From contig JAJTWR010000365.1 of NCBI GenBank assembly GCA_021613335.1, positions 1,514,501-1,578,500 of the forward strand: DNA of 64,000 nt, read 5' to 3'. The position numbers and the translations under genes were made by a program. Positions 13,415-23,545 of this stretch are shown in pieces (within the stretch, counting starts at the first letter, position 1; each line of letters begins with the position of its first letter). The DNA comes from Whitmania pigra (Eukaryota > Annelida > Clitellata > Hirudinida > Haemopidae). A model generated the notes under the pieces. That model made no database searches. It was not told the DNA's origin and worked only from the letters and a program-made list of their open reading frames with translations.

Positions 13415-14305
13415 TTACACCAATGTTATATCCGACGGGTGCCTTAATGTTAATGTGGTTATGTTGGTATACTAAGTGTACTTTATTAATATCAACAATC
13501 AACTGAGGTGCATAATTGGCAAGACAAAAAGATCATAAATGTTATAATCTTTAGTTATAATTTTATTACTAATTTTAATATTATATTATCCTCTTTATCC
13601 TCTTTCTATGTAATTTGATGCATTCGATTCCGTCTCTTCTCGACAGAATCTCTGCTCTAATGATGGGTCTCGGACTTCTTTATAAACTTATTGGACGCCC
13701 CGAAATCATGTTTTTTGGAATTTTAAAATTAATGCACGAACATATTTAAATGAAAATTTAAGAGATAATCACAAATATATAAATACATAACATATTAAAA
13801 TTTCCCCACAATCAAACAATGGGGTTTCCTTATGGTTTCCGTCGTGACTGTATTAGCTTAAGTTTGGAAAAAGAGCGCTCTCATCTGGCAGCACTAATAG
13901 CCCGGGCTAGGAATATAAGCAGCAAGATCAACTTTTTTTTTTATAGTATTTCATTTGTACTACTAATTGCTGTACTATTATTCTCACCTCACGAAACCTC
14001 TTTCTGACAATTATTTGTAAAGTCATCCATCCGAATCAAAAGTAAATATAGTAAGATAGTTCAGTCCAAACATCAGGGAAATCCTTCATTAATTAGGTCA
14101 ATGTCAAAGCCTAATTTGGCCATTCATCATTTGGTCCATTTCATAACTAGATGATTGGGACGGGTCATCACATAACATCAAAATTTTATTTTTATTCAAA
14201 TTTCATTAATTGTTTAATTTAAAAAAAAATAATTACACAACATGGTTTCTCTTTGTTTATTAATCGGCTATAGTGTTCAGTTCGCTAAATCGGTTGACAA
14301 TAAGT

Positions 14306-17300
14306 ATGGAGTTGGATTTTAGTGATGTTACGCAGGATTATGATTTAATATTAAAGTATATAAATGATACAAGCCGCCCAATCGATTTGGGCATGCTTTT
14401 GAACGTATTTACCTTAAGCTTAAGTAGCTCAAGCCAATTTCGAAGTTCCTTATGTTTAATCAGAGAATTACGTGTCAAGAGGATACCGAAAGGTTAGAAA
14501 TGCAATGACTGTTTTATTTTTTTAGTAGAAAATATAATTGCATGATCATTAGCAGCACAGTTCTCATCGTCATTTTATAGTTTCAGATGGACTTCATTGG
14601 CGAGAATTATGTGCTGCCCTGATCGACAATTTAGTATGGAGCCCGACAACGGTACTCATTGTTCTGCCCACTTCATTGGCTATTTGTCTTGTACTAAGAT
14701 ATTTGTCTATGTTCTTGAGTTTTTCCATTTTTGTTGTAAATAAGATATTTTTTTGATATCTTCAAGTATAATAATAATGTTAATAATGATAATGATAGCA
14801 ACTCAATTATGTTTGATGATGACTAATGATTTGGAATGAATGACCATACTTTGAAATTTGTAGGTCGTCCTGTCACGAGAATTACTAACAGACCTGTTGG
14901 CAAATACAGTGAGATTATTGGTTGTGAATATGCATGTCAAACTCAAATCATAAAGTTAAGCTAAACGGATGAATTTGAAAATGATACCATCACCATTGAT
15001 TTCAATATACCTACTTAATTGAAACAGATCATCTCAGAAGATATTTTCCTCAGTGCTTGTGTACATCCCCATCCAAGGGTTGCTTGTGAAATGGATTGGT
15101 GTGTCTCAAAGTTATTGAAAAGGTAGGTCGTCTTCAATAACAATGTAATATGATAATGTAACAACAACAACAGTAATATTGATGGTTACGTAATAAATTT
15201 CTTATTGTAGACATAAAATCAACATCAGAGAAGGTTTTGAAAAAGTTAAGAAGGATTGTGAAGTTTATATTAAACAGGACTGCAAGGAAGACAGGTTTGT
15301 TAACAAAGCACAACTATTTGGTTTTGACATATTTTAGCTATAAATAGAAAATTAAAAAGTCTATTTAAGTTTAATATTTAGCCTTTGATGTCATTTGTTG
15401 TCATTGCCATCATCATTGCCATTGTTTTTGGCTGATAAAATGCAACTTTTCTGATAAACAAACTATTTAGTAAAGTAGGATAACTTGTACATATAACCAA
15501 TGTATCTTGCAATTTATTTATCTGTTATTTATTTATTCTGTTCTTCGTTCAGAATCATGAAAGATTTATAATTTTACTAAAGTTTTTTTTTAATTGTTCA
15601 TTCCTTTTGTGCAGAGGTACCCCAAAAAGTGAGGAGAAAAAAGGTAGGTATAACTATACTTTAACTTTATAGTTTTGGTTATTATTTATTTGATTTGGCA
15701 AATTAATGACGCATTGTTATGCTTTTTTTTTAAATTTATATTAAAATTATTTAAAGCCGCCATAAAAGAAATCCTACACTTCCCAAAAGATGTGAACTTG
15801 TGGTTAAAGACAATTGATGAGGCATCAAAGACTGAGGTGCTTGATCTTATGTTAAAATTTAGAGAGTCTAATTCAATCATATGATTTATTTTCATATTGT
15901 TATATACCATTAAAATTACCACATAAATACTTCCAGATTGGGAAAGGAGATAATCAAAACTGTGAAATCACGGAGATTCTCGTGGATTTAAGAAGTGATA
16001 ATGCCAACACAAAGAATCGAGGCGTAAGAAATTTTATTTTCAATTTAACTGGTCCGACAATGTTGATTTATTATAAAATAATAATGTTCATTAAGGGATA
16101 ATTGCATCACATATCACAATGACAAATGAGTAGCTTTCTTGCTATATATAAGAATATACAAGTTTTAGGATATTTTAAGGCACTCAAAAAATTGGATAAA
16201 TACAGATCATCATCATCATCATCATCACGTATCCTACAGCTGAAATCTCTGAAATGTCTCTCCAAAGACCTCAGAATACATTGCAGCATCGCAGATGACC
16301 TGCTCGAAGTTCTCCATCCCCTGATCAAAAATCCAGATTATCGAAAGGAAAGCTGCCTGGCGTTAGCGTTAGTGCAACTTCTTGACAAAATTAAGCTTTC
16401 TTGCTTTGTCTGATAATCGCTGAATTCCAAATATATTGTTTACTTATTATTATTGTTCATATTATTGTTGTTATTATTATTATCATCATCGTTATCATTA
16501 TATTATTACCCATTGATATATTTAAGAACAAATAACTATTATCAAATTTGTCTTTTTTGAACAGCCATTTGATAGAAGTTAACTGTCTCAAATCGGTCGC
16601 TGATAGTACTCTTCACCTTCTCTTCCAAGCTGTTTGTTCTTCAACTTCAAAGCGCTCGGCTTGTCCTCCCTTTCTAACTCTTACAGTTATTGTGAGGGTG
16701 AGCACTACAACCTCTGATTTTTTCTTCTTATTATTTTTAAATTATAATTATCAGTATAATGGATTTTTCTGTAATGCATCAGTGCTTTCATTTATATTAA
16801 TTTCAGTGTCTAAATTTTTCCATTTTAGCACATGAAGCCTATACGGATGATCCCTTTTGTCCAATTTCATCTAAAAAGAGCCAAATCAGGAACTCCAACA
16901 AAAAAGTTAGCAGATAGGGTGATGATAACGACAAAAATGATTTGAATGAATATATAATTTAATAGTATTTTTTTGCATTTGTTTCAGAAGGATGCTTTGT
17001 CTACTGGAGCAGATTTTGACTGAATGGCCACGCAAAAACCTCATAAAGATGTCTGCAACCTTGTTTGAATTACTTCGAGCTGGATTTAACGGAGATCCAA
17101 ATGAAAGCTTTCATTTCAAAAAGTAAGCACATTGCGATAGTGATTGACAACAACAATTTATAATTTTATATTTTTTAGCTTCATTTTGTCAGTTATAAAA
17201 TGATGATTTATTGGCTTGTAATCATGACAAAAAATTAAATAAACCTAACAATGACATTCTCATCGAGCACAGAATCTACTGGTGCTTCGAAGCAAAATTC

Positions 17301-17348
17301 CATTTGCAAGCTGTTGCGCTTTTCATGAAACTCGATGTTAGATGCCAA
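14306..17348 (+). other. N-terminal helical-repeat region of the KEN protein (13 exons)
   Basis: Exons 14306-14492, 14587-14651, 14864-14908, 15028-15122, 15211-15294, 15615-15643, 15757-15836, 15937-16023, 16240-16367, 16565-16697, 16829-16905, 16988-17122 and 17193-17348 join in phase. They give a Leu-rich, helix-forming sequence without ankyrin signatures. ARM/HEAT-like is an inference from pattern, not from a specific family match. The phase breaks once, inside exon 17193-17348. Confidence 0.65.
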
Positions 17349-20300
17349 GTAAGCCTCAAAATTGTTACAATCTTACATTTGATGATGATGATGATGATGA
17401 TGATGATATAAGTAATTTTGCTGGAACATTTCTGTTCAATTTAACAAACAACAGCAGTGAATGATCTAAGTTATTGCAGGCCAAGCCCTTTGACACCCCC
17501 GAGATCACATCCTCCGTGTGTGTCACCCCTGCCATGTACGGAGGTCGGTTGAAGGACTTGTTGCTATGGTGTTAAACTTAATTATTAATTATGCATGCCT
17601 CTGCCGATGATGGCATATTGGGAGATTGTTAAGTATGACATTAATTAGGTGTATTAAAAAAGAAAGCTAGATTTATTACAGAGCAACATTTATATCAAAT
17701 TTTTTTCAATTTGAAATCATTTCTAACAATCCAGGTGGTCTCATGATGGATCCCAACCAATCTATGGTGGGGCATATGGCACTGTTACAAGGTCAACCAA
17801 TCAATGGGCAGATTCCTCTCCAGGTTTGTTACCTAAAATATTGGTGGTGCTAAGAATAAATTATTATGATATATTATTATTGTTATTATTATTTTTTTTA
17901 TTGTTTTTATTGCTATTCTTAGTATTATTACTTGATTATTATTCATGATGATGATGATGATATAAGTAATTTTGCTGGAACATTTCTTGTTTTCCAAATC
18001 CATTGACCATTGAATGCTCACTACATTCTTTGATTGTAGGAACCAGAAGATATCAATAAACCAGTGGACCTCCCTGGTTGGTGACTCTTGATGATGATGC
18101 TTTGTTATAATTTGATGGATTTATTTACCTGATCCATAGCACTATTTTACTCAATTAACCAGCATCGTTGTAGAGTTAATAATGGCTTATTGACTAAATT
18201 ATTTATTTTATATTTATGAATTGATTAATAATAAATTCTGATTTAAAACTTAGTTTTTAAGTGAAAAGTTTGTAAATTTTATAATTTTGTGTTATTCACT
18301 TTAAGTGGAGGACCTAGAAAGCTATCAAGGATCATTCACAGATCTACAAGTTATAAAAAGCAGTAGAATTTCAAGAGTTTTGAGGTTAGTGCAAGTCACA
18401 AGTATTGGTTTTTAATCTCTAATTTTGAGTTTATTTTTTTTTTTTTAGAGCAACAGTGGGTTTACAGCAGGTGGTTGTAAGAATTGTAAAGAATGAGGAA
18501 AGAGAAAGGACAAATAGAGAAATAGACGCTGCGAACAAGTTGAAGGCATTTCAACACCTGACAGTTCCCTTACTCTTTGCTGTAAGTTTATTTATTTTTA
18601 ATTACATTTACGGTTGTTGGCCCAAGGATCTGGAACCAACTTCAACCTCAGGTCACATCCACAGCAACCATTGAAAGCTTTAGAAAGTATCTCAAAACAT
18701 ATTTAACATCATCCTAGTTATGCAACAGACTTTAATCAAATAAATAAATCAATCAATCAAGACGCATTTATGCGGTGGCCTTGAGGTCCTGTGATTCGGA
18801 TTTAAACCTCCATAAAGAAATGTTTTATTTGATTTGATTGAAAAGTTTTAGTGCTTTGCAAGCCCGAGGTCGGTCCATTTTTTCTGACAATGCTGTGTCT
18901 CTTGGCCAACAATTTGGCTCCATTGTTTGCTTGATCATTTATACCTTATTCCGGCTTTCCTGTATAGGCCTCTTAAGACTTCTGTTCTTTTGTTCTGTGC
19001 TCCTTGTGTTGCAGAATGAAGTCGCTTCTGCAGCCTCAGGCATCCCTGTCAAAGCTTTTGTTCTTTCTAAGCTTTTTTGTGAAGAAGGCCTAAGTCAACC
19101 TGCAATCAAAAGCTTTTTCAAAGTTCAAAAAGTTTTAAATTGTTAATTTAATCAAATTTAGAAATTTTTAATTTTATTTTTAATATTATGAATTATGAAT
19201 TGATATTATATTCAGGCTCATCTCTCAGCCAAAAGCATTTTGGTTCTGGAATATTTTCCCGACAATCTAGAAGCGATTGTAAGACAATCAAAAATGCAAT
19301 CCTCAGAATTAGATGAAGTGGTCCACAGGCTTATCCAAGGCGTGGCCGTTCTTCATCGTCTCAATATCAGTAGGATTAATTTAATTTTTAGAGAAAGCTC
19401 TTCATGTCAAAGAATTTAAATTTATTTTTGCAGTTCACTCAGATCTCACGCCTGAACGTGTCTTTGTCTCTCAGCATGAAGGAGATGTGTTAGTCCGCAT
19501 AGGGAACTTCGAGAGAAGTACAGAAATCGATGGACAGTCCTTGTACGAACCGACGCCACAATGGGCTCCAGAAGTTTCTGAACGCTCTGGAAGGGTAGAT
19601 ATTTTTTTAAATTAATGGACTGCCAAATGTTAATCTTTTTCAATGTTACAGTTAACTAAATTGGATGATATCTTCACCCTGGGAAAGCTGATCCTGTTCA
19701 TTTGGACTGGTTTAAAGCCCTCTCATGGAAGCACAGCTCTGGAACCCAAGGAAGGAGACTTTTGCAGAGTAAAGAAGCTAGTAAAGATAGCCGGCAGTAC
19801 CAATTTTTCAAGTATCGGACTGGATGGAAAAAGTGAGATGAGGCGCACTGCAATATATTTTGAGAGTCATTCATTTGATAAAATCAACTTAAAATTGTAG
19901 AGGTGGCGGTCCTTGAGGCCGCTCTGGCTCATCCTAGTTGGAGACGGCAGGCAGAAGATTTAGCTTTCATGCCTGCATTCTGGAAGGAAGGATCTCTCTG
20001 TTACTTTTTTGAGGTCAGTTTAGACTATAGTTTTTAATTTTGAGGTTGATAAAATGATCCAAAATAAAAATTTGATGTAAAATATTTAAATAAATTTCAT
20101 TCCTGGACAAAATCAAGTTCTAAATTAGCAAAAACTAAGCAACTGAATCAAAAAGCTTTATTGACTCATTTAAACCAGAATTAAATAATTGACAAGTAGT
20201 GTATTGAAAATAAAATTGTCACCAGTGACATAATTTGGGCAGGGCAGGAAGGGAAAATGGTTCCCCTGAGTTTTAGACAAAAAAAGTTATTTTCCTCATG

Positions 20301-21767
20301 TTTTATGAGGATTTGCTCCCACCCCTGGAAAAATCTGAAATGACGTCCCTGATTGTCGCATTATAAACTATAGCTGAAAACTGCATTCATGTAATTTCAG
20401 TGCATTTCACAATTCTATTTTGCAACGTTCTGAACATTTTCCTTGTTTGTTTGGTTTACTCTATACATTGCTCAACTCCATCAAAGTGAACACTGGCAAG
20501 AAGTGGGGCTGAATGTCCATTGAGACGTTGGCTTGATGTTCCCTTTACTTTGATGGCGGTGAAGCAGAGAAGTTTTAGGTGTCTCATTGTGGAACTTTAG
20601 CCACAGTTGTCATGTTGATTGCATACATAAATAAATTCCACCATTTGGGTGACACATAATTGAGATTCTCCAGTCTATCACTTTTTCACAATATATGCCA
20701 GATGCAGATAATCAGATAGCCATTATATCATACATTATCCAGACCTATCGTCCAAACCTATTGGGCTTTTTCCTTACGAACATTTTTGGCTCTGTCATGA
20801 CGAACACATCAACACTGATGATGTTGGAATCGTTTAGAAATTAAAAATTGCTAAAAATCCTTTATATTAATCTGTAGCCTTAATAATAATATAATTACAT
20901 TTTTATATTTATGCCTCGTTTCATTTATCACCAGAGACTGCATGATCTGATTAAAACCAAAGGATCACAGGTTTTAAATTCGAATGACTCTAAAGATGAT
21001 TATTTGCAATGGAAAGAAAATGCACCAACAAATTTGCTAAATGGTAAATCTCTAAATGTTTGTTCATTTATCTTACTTTGAAAACATCTTTCCTAATGCT
21101 CTTCAGTATGCAACAATTTAAAAATCTAGGATTTTTATTTTCTAATCAAAACAATCTAACTTCCAAGCATGCATTCATTTCTATTTGTATAGATTTCATT
21201 TGTTTAACTTACTTTATTACAGAGATGGTCGAGTTCATCGAGAGCAAAAGAGACAAACAGAAAAGTAATGTCGAGAAAGTCAAAAGTCCTTATGAAGACT
21301 CAAAAAAAGATTTTGTTCGCTTCTGCCGAAACTTGGCAAGTGATAACTATTTAAAATGTTGAGATTTGTTGTTTTTGCATTTGATTGCATTAATAATCTG
21401 CCAGCAGAAGCATCATTGATGTTATAATATTCACGCGATGACCTTTCGACCGACCTCGGTCATTTCTTATCGGCAACTATTTTCGACACCAAAGCTTTTA
21501 TTTTTGTTAAATTGTCCTATTACTAACTGATATTGAGAAATTAACTTAAATTGGTGGAATAAATTTAAGAATTAAAAATTTCAGTCAGTCCACAGGAAGA
21601 CCATCATGGCAGCAAATTATATGGAAACAGATATTCTGATGGAAAAGTTTCTCTGGAAAAACTTTGAGCATCAAATAAAGCATATAATCAAACATTGCTC
21701 TGGAAATCTTGGCAATGACTTTAAGCGAGTCTTCTCTTCCAGACTAATCACCCCTTGGACATTGTAA
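14306..21767 (+). CDS. Helical-repeat / pseudokinase / KEN-domain ribonuclease-like protein
   Basis: About 26 exons and roughly 1,000 codons. The start is the ATG at 14306 (MELDFSDVTQDYDLILKY) and the stop is TAA at 21765. Residues 1 to about 500 look entirely helical and ARM/HEAT-like (LKSLKCLSKDLRIH, LLEVLHPLIKNPDYRKESCL, RMLCLLEQILTEWPRKNLI). A linker follows (exons 17480-17543, 17735-17823, 18040-18076). The kinase-like domain spans 18306-19832, with a beta-3 Lys (VVVRIVK), HSD in place of HRD (IHSDLTPERVFV), NFE in place of DFG, and an intact APE motif (PQWAPEVSE). A KEN domain follows (HPSWRRQAEDLAFMPAFW to RVFSSR), as in IRE1 and RNase L. It keeps Arg-Asn-Leu-x-x-His, the spacing of the RNase L catalytic Arg and His. 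IRE1 has a lumenal sensor and RNase L has ankyrin repeats; neither is visible here, nor is a signal peptide or membrane segment. Function by inference: ligand- or partner-triggered RNA cleavage. Confidence 0.85.
17380..17992 (+). repeat. Duplicated intronic segment around the KEN linker exons
   Basis: The segment (GAT)n followed by ATATAAGTAATTTTGCTGGA and ACATTTCT occurs at about 17381-17432 and again at 17948-17987, in two nearby introns. It flanks exons 17480-17543 and 17735-17823. Identity is close to complete over about 45 bp. Confidence 0.7.
18306..19832 (+). other. Pseudokinase domain of the KEN protein
   Basis: Exons 18306-18384, 18449-18581, 19015-19131, 19216-19369, 19434-19594 and 19652-19832. 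The glycine loop is degenerate (SSRISRVLRA has no GxGxxG). The beta-3 Lys of VVVRIVK is present. EYFPDNLEAIV is the hinge segment. HSDLTPERV replaces HRDxKxxN, keeping the catalytic-loop Asp but losing Arg and the Mg-binding Asn. GNFERS replaces DFG, losing the metal-binding Asp. APE and the alpha-F region (DDIFTLGKLILFIWTG) are intact. The family expectation is nucleotide binding without efficient phosphotransfer, as in RNase L. Confidence 0.85.
18613..18760 (+). mobile_element. 3' end of a LINE in a KEN-gene intron
   Basis: An in-frame stretch, VVGPRIWNQLQP...SFRKYLKTYL, ends in TAG at 18715. It is the usual C-terminus of CR1/L2/Jockey-type reverse-transcriptase ORFs (xWNxLP...SFKxxLKxYL). 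A short tail of AAATAAATAAATCAATCAATCAA type follows. The 5' truncation is severe. Confidence 0.7.
19901..21767 (+). other. KEN ribonuclease domain, four exons
   Basis: Exons 19901-20013, 20935-21043, 21223-21335 and 21585-21767. HPSWRRQAEDLAFMPAFW is the kinase-to-KEN junction typical of IRE1 and RNase L. YFFERLHDLIK is the first KEN helix. The catalytic helix reads FVRFCRNL joined to SVHRKT, retaining Arg and His five residues apart. The last intron uses a GC donor (TTG|GCAAGT) and falls within this motif, between Leu and Ser. The protein ends soon after the last KEN helix. Confidence 0.82.
20249..20363 (+). repeat. Dispersed repeat, copy 1 (KEN-gene intron)
   Basis: It contains CCCCTGAGTTTTAGACA, a run of A, then CTCATGTTTTATGAGGATTT and GAAATGACGTCCCTGATT. 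The same order occurs at 61088-61253 (plus) and, in part, inverted at 41026-41078. Coding capacity was not seen. The family is not recognised. Confidence 0.6.
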
Positions 21768-23307
21768 GGCCATAATTGAACACTTAAGGTCCAATAAAAC
21801 TGCATCCATAGAAATAACTTCTTAAATAATATTTAATCACATCTCTCAATAGTTAATGACATTTTTCATTTAAAAATATTTTATTCTTCGAAATGAGAAA
21901 CTTGACCAAAAATTGAAAGAAGGTCAAGGTTTGTAAAACTTCGATTGCACTTTGACCACGTACTGGCTAGGTTTCATTTGGTGTCTTCCATTTGTGGCTC
22001 ATTCAATTTTAAGCGTTCATTTCCACATCTTCGTCAATCCATTTAGCCGTGGTCATCGCTTTAAGCATCATCATCATTGTCGGCATCATCGCCATCATAA
22101 TTCACTACCATCTTTCACAATCATTATCATCAAGCATTTTTAGTAAGGAGTTTGACGTAAATATTGTGAAGTGAATGTTGGACTACGAGCTACTCTCAGG
22201 TCAGAAAAACTTGCAATCTATTTGCAATCTATTTTACTTCAAATTGATAGTAGAGGCTTTCACGGGGGGGGGGTTGTTTTAATTAACTAACTAATTTAAT
22301 TAATTAATTAAGGTAAACTTTCTGCTAATTGATATAACAGCAACCACCACAACAGGTTGGGCACGACGATATAACATAAATTTATAAAAATTATAATCGT
22401 AAATTTATAAATTATATAAAAAATATAAATTTATAAATTATATAAAAAATATAAATTTATAAACTATATAAAAAATATAAATTTATAAATTATACATACT
22501 CTACAGAAATAAAAAAAAGGCCAAATTCATAAAATTTAGAGACTAATGCTTAACAATTCAACAAAGATTCTTCGGAATTTTCGTCGATTTATTATTTATT
22601 TCGTTTTCATTTTTAATTATTTCTAAAAACCTTTTGTAAAACAAAATTAGGTTTACTTTGAAAGCATTTATTACTCCAAAACATTTTTAAGGAATTATTT
22701 TTCTAAAAATTTAAAGGAACTTCCGAATATCATTTTATTATTACAAATAAATAATAATTATTATTAAATAAATAATAATAATTATTAAATAAATATTTAA
22801 ATAAATAATAATTATTAAATAAATAAATATTATTATCATTAGTTATGAATAGCTCTATTACTATTGTAAAATGTAAAAAAACATGAGTAATGAAATTGTA
22901 CGAAAGCTTATTTTCAAGGATCGTAAACGATTGAGAGATGTATGAAGTACATAAAGATTCTTACAATTATATTTTTGACAAATGGAAATATCACTTAATG
23001 CTCTATTAGGCTAATGCTTTCTGAATACGTTGGTGATGATGATGATGATGATGACGACCATGAATATGATAATGTTGGGGTGATGATAACGATGATAGTA
23101 AAATAATATTTAGGTGGATGATTTGTCATCGGTAATCTGATTGATAAGCTGATTTCTTGCAATCATGACATCATCATCATCATCGTCGTCGTCGTCGTCA
23201 TCCTCACATCGTGATTTGAATTATTTTGGTGTCGAAAATAGTTGCCGATAAGAAATGATCGAGGTCGGTTGAAAGGTCATCGCATGAATATTATAACGTT
23301 AATGATG
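21411..23307. repeat. 83-bp inverted repeat arms flanking the last KEN exon
   Basis: The left arm (21411-21493, inside the GC-AG intron) and the right arm (23225-23307) are reverse complements over 83 bp with about six mismatches. They share GCGATGACCTTTC, TCATTTCTTATCGGCAACTA and TTTTCGACACCAAA. The arms are 1.7 kb apart and enclose the terminal KEN exon. They could be ends of a mobile element or an inverted duplication. No target-site duplication is evident. Confidence 0.75.
22370..22500. repeat. AT-rich minisatellite
   Basis: Four units of about 26 bp of the pattern TATAAATTTATAAATTATAT plus A-run follow one another. Each unit is nearly palindromic. Confidence 0.7.
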
Positions 23308-23457
23308 TGACATGAATATGATAATGAGGTGGCGACCGACGATGTACTGTACTCCGATATTTTTGCGAGCCACGCGTGTCTTTTCCTCAGCAGGAAAATC
23401 TTCTTTCCACGGAGCTGGAAATTTACGAGCACCAACTCGAAAAGAAGCACCCGTCCT

Positions 23458-23545
23458 GTTTTCTCATTCATTCATTCATTCAGTCATTCATTCATTCATT
23501 CAGTCATTCATTCATTCATTCATTCATTCATTCATTCAATCCTTC
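23458..23545 (+). repeat. (TTCA)n microsatellite
   Basis: Tandem ATTC/TTCA units with scattered CAGT interruptions. Weaker TTCA/ATCC clusters continue to about 23890. Apparent long ORFs across this stretch are repeat artefacts. Confidence 0.9.

Larger units (their letters stand above)
12002..14305. other. Intergenic region between ASPM and the KEN-domain gene
   Basis: AT-rich DNA with no exon-like sequence on either strand. It holds the 3' flank of ASPM, the foldback element and direct repeats listed separately, and the upstream region of the next gene. Short ORFs here lack splice context or recognisable motifs. No promoter element was convincing. Confidence 0.6.
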
